A DNA stretch of 21,175 nucleotides from Acidobacteriota bacterium (GCA_003223595.1 QHVR01000406.1:1-21175), one strand, 5' to 3'. Numbered from the stretch's first letter, positions 6,615-15,306 are shown. A program made the numbers and translations. The notes: generated from the letters alone by a model not told the origin.

Positions 6615-7550
6615 ATGGCTACCTCGGACTCTACCGCTCTTCCCGATTCCGCTGAATGCTGGCCCGCTATTCGCTTAGCGGAGTGGAAAGAAACCTATGC
6701 CACGCTTCACATGTGGACGCAGATCGTGGGCAAGATTCGCCTCGAACTCACGCCTAAAGTGAACCATTGGTGGAATGTTCCGCTCTATGTGAGTTCGCAG
6801 GGACTCACCACGTCTCTGATTCCTTACCGGGATCGCACCTTCGACATGGAGTTCGATTTCTTTCACAACCAGCTGGTCATTCGCACCTCGGACCCAGAGA
6901 CCACGTCCGTAGCGCTGGGCCCGCGTTCGGTCGCTGATTTCTATCACGAGGTCATGGCGGCGCTGCGCTCGCTGGGGATCGAGGTGCATATTTGGAAGAT
7001 GCCCGTCGAGGTTGCCGATCCGATCCCCTTCGCTCAGGATCACCTGCACGCTGCTTACGATTCCGAGCAGGTGCAGCGGCTTTGGCGAATTCTGCTCTCC
7101 GTGGACGCTGTGTTCAAAGTTTTTCGAGCACGCTTTGTCGGTAAATCCAGCCCAGTCCATTTCTTCTGGGGCAGCTTTGATCTGGCAATCACCCGTTTTT
7201 CGGGACGCCGTGCTCCACCTCGCAACGATCCTGATCCCGTGCTGCGAAAGATCATGCAGGAAGCCTACTCGCACGAAGTGATCAGTGCCGGATGGTGGCC
7301 CGGCGGCGGGGAAATCCAGGAGGCTGCATTCTACTGCTATGCCGCCCCCGCACCCGCTGGATTCGCGGAGGGAGAGGTACTCCCCGCTGAGGCGTTCTAC
7401 CACTCCGGGATGGGCGAGTACCTGTTGATGTATGACGCAGTCAGACAGGCGAGGTCCCCGAGCGCCATGCTCCTGGACTTTCTCCAAAGCACGTACGAAA
7501 ACGGCGCCACAGCCGGGAAGTGGGACCGTGAAGCCCTCGAGGCCGCCTGA
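6615..7550 (+). CDS. DUF5996 family protein
   Basis: A 311-residue, probably cytoplasmic protein. ATG 6615 is chosen because AGGAA lies about 8 bases upstream; the open frame extends further left without similarity. The family pattern as remembered is clear: WPAIRLAEWKETYATLHMWT, QIVGKIRLELTPKVNHWWNV and PLYVSSQGLTTSLIPYRDRT. Further on come LGPRSVADFYHEV, SPVHFFWGSFDLAITRFSGR, AYSHEVISAGWWPGG and a C-terminal LLDFLQSTYENGA. It is conserved along its whole length and rich in Trp, Tyr and His, which hints at an enzyme or ligand-binding role, but none has been established to my knowledge. No partner gene is evident. It converges with the next minus-strand gene across 21 bases. Confidence 0.8.
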   Translation: MATSDSTALPDSAECWPAIRLAEWKETYATLHMWTQIVGKIRLELTPKVNHWWNVPLYVSSQGLTTSLIPYRDRTFDMEFDFFHNQLVIRTSDPETTSVALGPRSVADFYHEVMAALRSLGIEVHIWKMPVEVADPIPFAQDHLHAAYDSEQVQRLWRILLSVDAVFKVFRARFVGKSSPVHFFWGSFDLAITRFSGRRAPPRNDPDPVLRKIMQEAYSHEVISAGWWPGGGEIQEAAFYCYAAPAPAGFAEGEVLPAEAFYHSGMGEYLLMYDAVRQARSPSAMLLDFLQSTYENGATAGKWDREALEAA

Positions 7551-7571
7551 CCGGACATTCGCAGGCCTGAA

Positions 7572-8156
7572 TTAGTGTGAGGTCGATGACGAGATGTTCA
7601 CACGATTGGCCATGAGAAACACTCCCGACGTTTTCTCGGCGTCGTGCAAGGAATTCTTCTCCGCACCGGTCTTGTCCGCCAGGACCTCGCTGGCGGCTTG
7701 CAGGTCGCCAGTAACCGTAACCACATCTCCCTTGTGCACCCGGAGAGCGTGCAGTTCGAGATTGCTAGTGGGTTTCACAATGAGCAGGCGATGGTGGCGG
7801 TCCGATCCGACCCAGAAGTTCCCGGTATCGTTCGTGTCCTGAACCATGACGTTTTTGAGCGTGACCGTCTTGCCGATCCACTCTCCGGGTTTTCTAGCGT
7901 TGTAGATGACACCGGGGTCGATGAGGGTCTGGCCCTGCTCGCCGGCATTATTGTTTGCCTGCTCGCGATTCTGCTGGTTAGTGGCGTTAGGTTGCTGCGT
8001 GCCGTAGGGCTGCTGCGTGCCATTGGGTTGCTGGGTGGCATTGGGCTGCTGATTCGGGGTTTGCTGGTCCGCTGGCGGCGTGGTGTTCTGGGCAGCCAGT
8101 ACTCCGGCCAGCAGCATCATGGAACACATGGTCAGGATAGTTTTGTCGGGGCGCAT
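7572..8156 (-). CDS. Secreted OB-fold-like protein with Q/N/P-rich repeat
   Basis: A 194-residue exported protein of unknown function. ATG 8156 has AAGGAG 9 bases upstream and opens a signal peptide (MRPDKTILTMCSMMLLAGVLAAQ). Residues about 24-70 are low complexity, built from repeats like QQPNGT, QQPYGT and QQPNAT. The rest looks like a small beta barrel: GEWIGKTVTLKNVMVQDTND, GNFWVGSDRHHRLLIVKP, then VHKGDVVTVTGDLQAASEV. Phrases of the type KGDVVTVTGDL are typical of OB-fold and BOF-like periplasmic proteins. No catalytic residues can be named. The disordered linker may tether or space the barrel. It is the second of two minus-strand genes, 231 bases after the mutarotase-like gene. Confidence 0.75.
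   Translation of the reverse strand: MRPDKTILTMCSMMLLAGVLAAQNTTPPADQQTPNQQPNATQQPNGTQQPYGTQQPNATNQQNREQANNNAGEQGQTLIDPGVIYNARKPGEWIGKTVTLKNVMVQDTNDTGNFWVGSDRHHRLLIVKPTSNLELHALRVHKGDVVTVTGDLQAASEVLADKTGAEKNSLHDAEKTSGVFLMANRVNISSSTSH
7972..8046 (-). repeat. 18-bp tandem repeat inside the OB-fold gene
   Basis: Three good units of 18 bases (7993-8010, 8011-8028, 8029-8046) and a degenerate 21-base unit (7972-7992) encode hexapeptides of the type PNGTQQ/PYGTQQ/NATNQQ. All units are multiples of three, so copy number can vary without breaking the frame. Confidence 0.75.
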
Positions 8157-8300
8157 CACAACTGATCTCCTTCGTTTCTTCGCTAATTTCGCGCTAGTAC
8201 GATGACTTGAACGATGGATGCGGTTGCAACAGAGTTGCTGCAGTCCGAATCCTGAATTGTTCTCTGCCGTCAAGGTGATGCAGCTTCGACGGAAGCCGTA

Positions 8301-8322
8301 GAGGCGTAGCTTGCTACGCCTC
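8301..8322. repeat. Perfect hairpin upstream of the OB-fold gene
   Basis: GAGGCGTAGC (8301-8310), TT, then the exact reverse complement GCTACGCCTC (8313-8322). It lies in the 231-base gap between two minus-strand genes, after the mutarotase-like gene. No T-run follows on the minus strand, so a standard terminator is unlikely. It shares the GAGGC...GCCTC outer stem with the hairpin at 1567-1590. Confidence 0.65.
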
Positions 8323-8387
8323 CATATCCGCAGGAGATATCGTGAGCGTAGAGGGGGTCGCTCCAAGTCAATCCGGTGGGATAACGT

Positions 8388-9446
8388 CTATTTCGCCTTG
8401 CCGTCCCCTGGCTTTCCAACAGTGTAGAACTGATACGTATATTTCCATCTAGCTTCCGCGCCGGGGGCCGCCTCGATCTCCACATATGGCTCCGGAGCGA
8501 CGACGGTCCGCACCGCCCATACTCCTAGATTGACCAGCGGCCGGTCGCCCCGGATCAGCACACCTGCGCCGCTCTTGCGGTTCTCGACGCGGATCTCGTA
8601 ATCCGCAGCTTGTTTCCCAAACCCAGCCAGCTCGGTATAGAACGTGTCGCTCCCCTGCAGATTCCTGGGGAACAAGAGTTCCTTCCCGCGAATCTCGCCC
8701 AACCCGCCCAGGTCCTGCGTTGCGCGCAACGCAAACGGGAAACTGAGTACAGTCGCCGGTCCAGTATTCTCATGATCAATGCTCAGGAAATTGTGGTCGT
8801 AGACCCGAGTCTGGATCGCTCTCTTGCCAGTATTCACCAGCCGGTCCTCAATCACCATCACCGGCTCGTCTTTCAGAAGACGAACAGTCTTCGTATAGCG
8901 ATAGGCATATCCCGAACCGCACGCCAGTTCCTGCGTGAACTCAATCCAGTCAGCCCCGCTTTTCACGGAGCGCTTCCCGCCATCCACAATTGGATAGTGA
9001 GTGTAGGAGCTGTAAGCCGCGTTGTCGATCTTTCGTAAAGATCCCACGCCAATCTTGCAGAAGGTTTCGCCCGGCTTCGCCTCGAGATATCCGAGCGCCA
9101 CACCGTCATTTCCAATGAATTCCTCAACTGGCCCGCTCGCCGCGCTGTTGATCCCCGCCTTAATGGGATTACCAATCTCAACGTCTTCCACGGCCGGATC
9201 GAATTTCTCAAAAAAGGAGCCAAAGTAACTGTGCCCCTTGTACTCGAGGCTGCCCATCACCCCGGCCCAATCGAAGCGCGTGCCGCGATAGAAGCCCTTC
9301 TTCGCGTCCGGCAGATAGAACTTCGCTCGCAGCACTCCATTGGATAACTCTGTCGCGGGGTAGTGTTGTGGGGAATAAGTTTGCGCCATGATGAGAAAAG
9401 GGAAAGTCAGCTGAATTACGCACACAATCCACGGAGCTGGGTTCAT
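8388..9446 (-). CDS. Secreted galactose-mutarotase-like protein
   Basis: A 352-residue exported protein. ATG 9446 starts a signal peptide (MNPAPWIVCVIQLTFPFLIMAQ); the frame is open further upstream but without similarity or signal. The chain is nearly all beta, with sequence typical of proteins resembling aldose 1-epimerase (mutarotase superfamily): LSNGVLRAKFYLPDAKKGFY, YRGTRFDWAGVMGSLEYKGH, SGPVEEFIGNDGVALGYL, and the core VMVIEDRLVNTGKRAIQTRV with YDHNFLSIDHENTGP. The His-containing segments may form a sugar-like binding site, but I cannot name catalytic residues with confidence. The likely place of action is the periplasm or cell surface. Its start is divergent from the S9 peptidase start, 182 bases away. 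The fold call is moderate; the substrate is unknown. Confidence 0.7.
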   Translation of the reverse strand: MNPAPWIVCVIQLTFPFLIMAQTYSPQHYPATELSNGVLRAKFYLPDAKKGFYRGTRFDWAGVMGSLEYKGHSYFGSFFEKFDPAVEDVEIGNPIKAGINSAASGPVEEFIGNDGVALGYLEAKPGETFCKIGVGSLRKIDNAAYSSYTHYPIVDGGKRSVKSGADWIEFTQELACGSGYAYRYTKTVRLLKDEPVMVIEDRLVNTGKRAIQTRVYDHNFLSIDHENTGPATVLSFPFALRATQDLGGLGEIRGKELLFPRNLQGSDTFYTELAGFGKQAADYEIRVENRKSGAGVLIRGDRPLVNLGVWAVRTVVAPEPYVEIEAAPGAEARWKYTYQFYTVGKPGDGKAK

Positions 9447-9560
9447 ATTTCGCGCCTGCCGCAACCGAATCCTACACGTTCCCCCTTCCCATGACGAATC
9501 GGGGTGCCCCACTGCTCGCCTCTTTTGCGAGAAGCGGGATTCCTTACTCGGACTCAAAGT

Positions 9561-9589
9561 TTGACCCGAGATGTCAGCGCATCTACCAT
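9561..9589 (+). promoter_or_regulatory. Promoter of the S9 peptidase gene
   Basis: TTGACC (9561-9566), a 17-base spacer and TACCAT (9584-9589). Transcription would start near 9596, 33 bases before the chosen GTG start. This makes the upstream ATG at 9491 unlikely to be used. Confidence 0.5.
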
Positions 9590-9628
9590 GTCGTTTCTGC
9601 AAGCCATCTGCAGATCTGGGGGAGCCCC

Positions 9629-11677
9629 GTGCATCCAAATTATCTGCGGTACATCAGTATCTGCCTGTGCATTTTCGGATTCATCTCGCTCTCACAAGCG
9701 GAAGTCTTGACCAGTTCCGATCTCTACAAGCTGCGCAATGTCGGCAGCGTGGCGCTTTCGCCTGACGGCCACTACATCGCTTACACAATTACTATGCATG
9801 ACGTCCACGGTCGCCCCTACGGCCAGCTCTGGGTGATGGACCTCAACACTCAAAAATCCACGCGTCTCGGCGGCGACAATCCCGCCGGCGGCCCGCTCTG
9901 GTCGGCTGACAGCAAGTGGATCGCCTTCCACGGCCAGGATGGTGACAAGCACGGCCTGCTCATCGCTCATCCCGATGGCCGCGGCTCGACGTTCCTGGCG
10001 GAAATGAAAGGGACCAATTCTCCCTTGCCCGGTACCGGCAAAGACATCGCCTGGTCCCCCGACGCGAAGCAGATCGCTTTCATCGCCTCTACTCCGGGCG
10101 AGGGCGCGGCAGAAGCTGCTGGCGATCCCATGGTCATCACTCGTTATCTCTATAAGCCGGACTATTCCGAGGGCATGACCCGCTTCAATGACAACCAGCG
10201 GCTGCATATTTTCATGGTCGATATCGCTTCCAGGCAGGTCCGCCAACTCACACAAGGCAATTACGACGAGCACTCCATCGACTGGTCTCCCGATGGCAAG
10301 CAACTCGTCTTCGCCTCCAACCGCGAACCGAATCAGGACGAGTTCTTCAACTACGACCTCTTCACGCTGCAGTTGTCCGACAACAGTATTCATCGCCTGA
10401 CCGCGACCGAATACTGCGAGTACGATCCCCTCTGGTCTCCCGACGGCAAATTCATAGCCTATCGCGGGACTCGCCGTGGCCTCACCGATCGCGAGACCAC
10501 GATGGAAGACACACATGTTTGGCTGATGAGAGCGGACGGCAGCAATCGCCAGGAGATCGGCAGAGCCGTCGACAATCGACAGGGCGCGCCGCTCTGGGCG
10601 CCCGACGGGAGGTCGCTGTACTTCACCGTGCAGGAGCGCGGCAGCAACTACTTGCTTCGCCTGCCAGTCGCCGGCGGCCAACCGGAATACATCGTCAAAG
10701 ATCCCGGATTCGTCGGAAGCTTCTCGGTAGCCAGCAACGGAGCACTCGCGTATTCCTTAACCACTCCCGGCGATGCTTCACAGTTTTACCTGAAGGCCGG
10801 CAGCGCGGCTCCGCGCAGGCTTACCGATCTCAATCACGACCTCCTCGCCAGCAAGACCATCGCAGAGGTGGAAGCATTCACCTTCGTCAGCAACGATAAC
10901 AAGTTTGAAGTTGAAGCCTTCCTGACGAAGCCCATCGGCATGTCCGATACCTCCAAGCACCCGCTGATCGTTTCCATTCACGGCGGTCCGCATGGCGAAA
11001 ACGGTCCCGCGTTCAATTTCAGAAATCAGGTCTACGCCGGACACGGCTACGCGGTGCTCAACGTGAACTATCGCGGCTCGACTGGCTACGGCCAGAAATT
11101 CGCTGATGCCGTCTTCGGCGATCAGGACGGCAACGAAGGTCAGGATGTCCTGTTTGCCGTAAGCGCCGCCGTCCGCCGCTATCTTTGGGTTGATCGCGAA
11201 CGCCTCGGCATTGAAGGCGTCAGTTATGGCGGACAACTCACAGATTGGCTCATCACCCAGACGAACGAATTCAAAGCAGCCATCCCCACCGCCGGCATTG
11301 CCAATCTCGTCAGCTACAACTACATGACCTACTACAACCAGTACGAAGAAATGGAATTCGGACAATTCCTCCACCAGGGCAACCTGATGGATGTGGCATG
11401 GGAGCGCTCCGCCTTGAAGCACATCGCCGCCGCGCACACGCCAACGTTGATTATGCACGGCGAAAACGACAACGATGTTCCTATCGCCGAAGCCGAGCAA
11501 TTCTTTATCGCGCTGAAAGACGTTGGCACCGAAACCGTCTTCTTGCGTTATCCCCGCGAAGGTCACGGGCTCTCGGAAACCAAACACCAGATCGACTCCA
11601 TGGACCGTTCCATCGCCTGGTATGACCAGCATTTCGCGGCGCAGCGCCCGACCGGCGTCACCAACGTGCAGCCCTGA
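9629..11677 (+). CDS. Exported S9 prolyl-oligopeptidase-type peptidase
   Basis: A 682-residue serine peptidase of the acylaminoacyl/dipeptidyl peptidase group, which cuts short peptides. GTG 9629 is chosen because GGGGGAG lies just upstream, a promoter precedes it, and a signal peptide starts at once (HPNYLRYISICLCIFGFISLSQA). The N-terminal half is a beta propeller with PD40-like repeats (LSPDGHYIAYT, WSADSKWIAFHG, WSPDAKQIAF, WSPDGKQLVF, WSPDGKFIAYRG, WAPDGRSLYF). The C-terminal half is an alpha/beta hydrolase. SIHGGPHGENGPAF and NVNYRGSTGYGQKF mark the oxyanion region. The triad is Ser532 in GVSYGG, Asp614 in HGEND and His646 in REGHG. The nucleophile motif is GVSYGG where GGSYGG is usual. 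Periplasmic peptide digestion is the probable job. Confidence 0.93.
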   Translation: MHPNYLRYISICLCIFGFISLSQAEVLTSSDLYKLRNVGSVALSPDGHYIAYTITMHDVHGRPYGQLWVMDLNTQKSTRLGGDNPAGGPLWSADSKWIAFHGQDGDKHGLLIAHPDGRGSTFLAEMKGTNSPLPGTGKDIAWSPDAKQIAFIASTPGEGAAEAAGDPMVITRYLYKPDYSEGMTRFNDNQRLHIFMVDIASRQVRQLTQGNYDEHSIDWSPDGKQLVFASNREPNQDEFFNYDLFTLQLSDNSIHRLTATEYCEYDPLWSPDGKFIAYRGTRRGLTDRETTMEDTHVWLMRADGSNRQEIGRAVDNRQGAPLWAPDGRSLYFTVQERGSNYLLRLPVAGGQPEYIVKDPGFVGSFSVASNGALAYSLTTPGDASQFYLKAGSAAPRRLTDLNHDLLASKTIAEVEAFTFVSNDNKFEVEAFLTKPIGMSDTSKHPLIVSIHGGPHGENGPAFNFRNQVYAGHGYAVLNVNYRGSTGYGQKFADAVFGDQDGNEGQDVLFAVSAAVRRYLWVDRERLGIEGVSYGGQLTDWLITQTNEFKAAIPTAGIANLVSYNYMTYYNQYEEMEFGQFLHQGNLMDVAWERSALKHIAAAHTPTLIMHGENDNDVPIAEAEQFFIALKDVGTETVFLRYPREGHGLSETKHQIDSMDRSIAWYDQHFAAQRPTGVTNVQP

Positions 11678-11696
11678 AAGTGCATACAGAGAACCC

Positions 11697-11726
11697 TTGA
11701 CGAGTATTGTTCCCGGAGAGTGCAAT
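11697..11726 (+). promoter_or_regulatory. Possible promoter of the small CxxC protein gene
   Basis: TTGACG (11697-11702), an 18-base spacer and TGCAAT (11721-11726), placed 20 bases after the S9 stop codon. It would give a leader of about 150 bases before the ATG at 11886. The match is moderate and rests on hexamers alone. Confidence 0.35.
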
Positions 11727-11885
11727 TTTGGCTTTGCTGCGCGTTTCCGGCCCGCCACATGCCCGGGACAGCAACCGACCTAACCTCGCACCAGAGAGAT
11801 ACTTACTCGCCTTTCCGTGACTCTGGTTCGCCAGTTGCATAAAGAATTGTGTTCTTACCTCGACCGCAGCCGAATGGAGGTTTCA

Positions 11886-12125
11886 ATGAACCGTTCATTC
11901 TTTCACGCAGTCCATACGTGCAAAACCCGTTGCTCCATCTGTGGAAACTCCGTCGCCTTAGAGGCCAGCAAAACCGATGAGCAGGGAAGCGCTGTGCACG
12001 AAGAATGTTATGTGGGTAGAACCATCGCCGTGCTCGCGGCCCAGCAGCAAGCCTCAAAAATTTCAGCGAACCGGCTTTTGCAAATCGAGCTGGTGAGCCC
12101 AGAAATGCAATGGCCCAGGTGGTGA
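11886..12125 (+). CDS. Small CxxC/HxxC zinc-finger-like protein
   Basis: A 79-residue soluble protein. ATG 11886 has a strong GGAGG 6 bases upstream, which decides the start over the longer open frame. Cys16 and Cys19 (CSICG) with His38 and Cys41 (HEEC) form a plausible zinc-binding set of the treble-clef kind. The segment around them, LEASKTDEQGSAVHEECYVG, looks conserved in style with small orphan proteins of this phylum. The remainder is a helix rich in Ala and Gln. No DNA-binding or enzyme motif is visible. Role unknown; a redox or metal-binding adaptor is possible. It follows the S9 gene in the same direction but probably has its own promoter, and it converges with the esterase gene across 160 bases. 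Confidence 0.7.
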   Translation: MNRSFFHAVHTCKTRCSICGNSVALEASKTDEQGSAVHEECYVGRTIAVLAAQQQASKISANRLLQIELVSPEMQWPRW

Positions 12126-12285
12126 GGCGCGGGAGTGGGCGTCAATCCTCCCTCACTTGCTCGCGGTGCCGCACAAATCGGGCGTGCCTTCAATCCTTCA
12201 CGTCTTCTGCATGGCATGCCGGATGCCTGACTCTTGCCACCTCGTTTGCGACAAGGCTGAGGATCTCCTGATCGAACTGTAAGCC

Positions 12286-15200
12286 TCAGCGCTGCGGATG
12301 AACCGGAGCTGTGACCGACTCCATTGGCTTACCGCAGAGCGACTGCCCTTGCACCGTGACTCTCGCATCGGGGTAATTGAGCGAAGCTCCCGACAACAGG
12401 GGATCCGCCGGTTCTCTCCGAATATTGACATCGAGAAACGCAGCGACATAATCCCGCACGGCAGACATCGTCTTTTGCGGACCCATGGGCCCGGTTTTCA
12501 CCGCATCTTTTGCCAGCCAGATCCAATCGGACAAAGCGACGTGCTCGGTCCCTTGCAAACTCACCGCCAGCCGTGGACCTTGCAGATTGCGCCATAAACT
12601 GCACTCGCTTGCAGTCCACTCTTTTCTGTCCGCACCCAAAAGGAGAATAGGCTTGTTGGTCGTGCCGGGCAGAACCTCGGGGAGCACAGGGTCTAGCAGG
12701 ATCGCGCCCTTAACCCGCGGATCTGACTGATTTACCAGCAGCGCAGTCAGACCGCCCAGGGAGTGACCTGCAACGACAATCCTCGACAGGTCTAGCCTGC
12801 CGGCGAATGGGCCTTGGCGAACCGCATTCAGGCGCGCGAGTTGCCGCAGCACGAACTTGAGATCTTTCAATCGTGCGTCCACCGCAAACCTGGCCTCACG
12901 CGGGCTGCGAGGTACTGTGCCGCCGAGGTGACTTCCGACAACGGAGCGCACTAGTCGGCCGTCGGAGAACTCGACCGCTGTCGCCTCGTAGGTATGGTTC
13001 ACGGCGACAACAATGTATCCGCGGCTTGCCAGGTCCTCCATCAGGAACGTGTAATCGGTGAACGTCGCAGTGAGCCCAGGCGTAAATACCACAACCGGAT
13101 GGACTCCTTCAGCTACCGCAGCGTCCTGGCAACTATTGGTCGCCACCGGGAACGTCGGTACTCCCAGCAACTGCCCGAAGTACTCCCACACTCTTGGCGA
13201 GGCATAGTCCGCGGCTTTACAGGGTTCATTGGAATGTGCGGAAACCGGGTACCACAAGCGCACGGCCAACTCTCGACTGTTCCGCGTTGCATCGTAGGGA
13301 TCCTTGCGGGAGGAATCCAATAGTTCGAGGACTCGGGTGCCAACAATGCTCTGGCCTGTCGGTGCGGGCACAGCCGCGGAGTTGCTAAACGCCAAATCTG
13401 CTTTCGCGCCACCCGCGGGACCGGGGCGTCGGTAGGAAAGGACCCTGCCCTGCAAAACTACTTCCTGCGGGCTATCTGCGCTGTTGTCGGTTAGGTTCAA
13501 CGCACCATTCGAGGTACCAACAACCTTACTAGTGAACGTTACCGAGATAGTGCATGAACCACCAGCCACAACGCTGACGCCACACGTGTTGGTTTGAGAG
13601 AACGGGCCAGTTGTGGAAATGCTCGTCATGGCCAGCGCAGTCGCGCCGGTGTTGGTCAGTTGCACAATTTGGAGCGGCGGCGGGCATCTTAAAGTGACAA
13701 TGGGACTGTTCAGCTTGCACGAAAACGTAGTGAGGGTTGCGGGCAGCAGCTGTACGGTGCCGTTCGTCAGCGTGAGCGTGGCGGTACTGAATTTCGTTGC
13801 GTCGGTGATCGAAACAGCGTTCAGTTCCACGCTTGTATTTGCCGGCAGTGTAGCGGGCCCGTTGAAGGCCGATGTCCCTGGGCTGCCAGTGCTGAGAGGA
13901 TTCATCATTCCGCACCCCGGCGTACAGTCGGAACCGTTTTGAGTCAGCGTCCAGTTCAATCCTTGACCGGTCGGATCATAATTAACAGTCGCAGTGAACT
14001 GCGGTACTCCCGTGATTGGGACAATTCCACTCGGAGGACTCACTGCAGAGACCGCGATGGCTGGAACGGTCACCGTTGCCTGAGAAGAATTCGCCGGATT
14101 GGTCACCGAGGTAGCAATCACGGCAACACTCAGGTCGCTCGAAGGGAGCGCCGGAGCGGTGTAAGTCACCGAGCCGCCGCTGAGTGTAGAAGCGGGTGAA
14201 ACATTGCCGCATGCTGTTGCCGAGCAGGACACGGTCCATGTGACGCCCGCATCGTTGGGGTCGTTCGTGACTGTTACCGTGAACTGAATGGTCTTGGTCG
14301 CGAGTACGGGATCAGGGCTCTGTGGCTCGACATCAACCACAATCGCCGGGACGGTAACCAAGGCACTCGCCGCCGCGTTAGAATTGGCGACCGCCGAGGC
14401 CGTGATCGTAACTTGCAAATCGCTCGCTGGAGGAGCAGGCGCGGTGTACGTGACGGGAACGCCGGTGAGGCTTGAGAGCGCAGAAACACTGCCGCACGGC
14501 GCTGTCGGACACGAAACGGCCCAGTTGACCCCCTGATTCGTCTTGTCGTTTACCAGAGTCGCGGTCAATGCCACGCTCTTCGTTCCCACAACCGTGGCGG
14601 CGGCTGGAGCCACGGTGATTCCAATCGAGGGGATGAGCAGACTCGCCGAAGCAGATTTGCTGCTATCGGTCGCGGAGCTCGCAGTAACCATCACTGTCGT
14701 ATTGCTAGTAGGAGGCGTTGCAGGCGCCGTGTAGGTAACTACCGGTCCGCTCGCGCCCGAAATTGTTCCGCAGCCCGGGGAACATGTGCTGCCATTCTCA
14801 GTGAGAGTCCAGTTGAGGTTCCCCGTGCCCGCATCGTTGCTTACGGCCCCGTTGACATCCAGGGAAGTGGCCACCTGCACAGTAGCCGAGGAAGGTGCCA
14901 CGGACACGGATAGAGCGGGAATTGTGATCGTCGCAGTTGCAGACTTTGTCGGGTCTGCCGCGGCGCTGGCCTTGAGAGTCACGGTCAAATCACTTGCCGG
15001 AGGACCGGGAGCGGTAAAGGTGGTGGACGCCCCATTTCCGGTCGACCCAGGAGACACTGATCCGCACGAGGCCGCCGCACAGGAGACTGTCCACATCACT
15101 CCCTTGTTATTGACATCATTTAGTAGAGTGGCGGTGAACGGCTCCGTGCTACTTTCCAGCAGTGTCGAGCTGGTAGTGTCCAAGGAAACACTGATTACGG

Positions 15201-15306
15201 GTGGTGGAGGTGGCGCGGCGGATGCGCCCCCACAGCCCAGGTTGGTCGCTGCCAAAGCAGCGGCGAGAAACACACCCAGAAACGCAGCGCGATTCCTTGG
15301 AGACAT
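12286..15306 (-). CDS. Ig-repeat lipoprotein-like PAF-acetylhydrolase-type esterase
   Basis: A 1006-residue exported protein. ATG 15306 has GGAGG 5 bases upstream. The signal sequence ends in NLGCGG, so Cys25 may carry lipid, although the lipobox is weak. A proline run is followed by five Ig-like repeats of about 95 residues (37-130, 131-226, 227-321, 322-416, 417-514), each with a close Cys pair. Residues about 515-625 resemble the Hydin/choice-of-anchor type (LTNTGATALAMTSISTTGPF). The C-terminal third is an alpha/beta hydrolase like platelet-activating-factor acetylhydrolase: PVVVFTPGLTATFTDY, GYIVVAVNHTYEATAV, nucleophile Ser849 in GHSLGG, Asp872 in LLDPVLP and His922 in GTEHVALSDW. The likely reaction is ester or lipid hydrolysis at the cell surface. 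The repeats would serve as a stalk. It follows lpxD in direction but has its own promoter. Confidence 0.85.
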   Translation of the reverse strand: MSPRNRAAFLGVFLAAALAATNLGCGGASAAPPPPPVISVSLDTTSSTLLESSTEPFTATLLNDVNNKGVMWTVSCAAASCGSVSPGSTGNGASTTFTAPGPPASDLTVTLKASAAADPTKSATATITIPALSVSVAPSSATVQVATSLDVNGAVSNDAGTGNLNWTLTENGSTCSPGCGTISGASGPVVTYTAPATPPTSNTTVMVTASSATDSSKSASASLLIPSIGITVAPAAATVVGTKSVALTATLVNDKTNQGVNWAVSCPTAPCGSVSALSSLTGVPVTYTAPAPPASDLQVTITASAVANSNAAASALVTVPAIVVDVEPQSPDPVLATKTIQFTVTVTNDPNDAGVTWTVSCSATACGNVSPASTLSGGSVTYTAPALPSSDLSVAVIATSVTNPANSSQATVTVPAIAVSAVSPPSGIVPITGVPQFTATVNYDPTGQGLNWTLTQNGSDCTPGCGMMNPLSTGSPGTSAFNGPATLPANTSVELNAVSITDATKFSTATLTLTNGTVQLLPATLTTFSCKLNSPIVTLRCPPPLQIVQLTNTGATALAMTSISTTGPFSQTNTCGVSVVAGGSCTISVTFTSKVVGTSNGALNLTDNSADSPQEVVLQGRVLSYRRPGPAGGAKADLAFSNSAAVPAPTGQSIVGTRVLELLDSSRKDPYDATRNSRELAVRLWYPVSAHSNEPCKAADYASPRVWEYFGQLLGVPTFPVATNSCQDAAVAEGVHPVVVFTPGLTATFTDYTFLMEDLASRGYIVVAVNHTYEATAVEFSDGRLVRSVVGSHLGGTVPRSPREARFAVDARLKDLKFVLRQLARLNAVRQGPFAGRLDLSRIVVAGHSLGGLTALLVNQSDPRVKGAILLDPVLPEVLPGTTNKPILLLGADRKEWTASECSLWRNLQGPRLAVSLQGTEHVALSDWIWLAKDAVKTGPMGPQKTMSAVRDYVAAFLDVNIRREPADPLLSGASLNYPDARVTVQGQSLCGKPMESVTAPVHPQR
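13765..15198 (-). repeat. Five tandem Ig-like repeats of about 285 bp
   Basis: The coding repeats are visible as protein units starting near PVISVSL, PALSVSV, PSIGITV, PAIVVDV and PAIAVSA. Units 1, 3 and 4 carry a WxVSCxxxxCG Cys pair. Units 2 and 5 carry WTLTxNGSxCxPGCG instead, so the order is A-B-A-A-B. This points to duplication of blocks rather than of single units. Confidence 0.7.

Noticed and set aside
6675..7487. 270-residue minus-strand open frame opposite the DUF5996 gene
   Set aside because: The plus-strand frame has a clear family pattern and a ribosome site; this one has neither.
9692..11758. Long minus-strand open frames (up to 329 residues) opposite the S9 gene
   Set aside because: They are antisense shadows of the strongly supported S9 peptidase frame and have no domain pattern of their own.
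12126..12285. Possible bidirectional terminator between the converging small CxxC gene and the esterase gene
   Set aside because: GTGAGG and CCTCAC are far apart and no T-run follows; the pairing is too weak to call.
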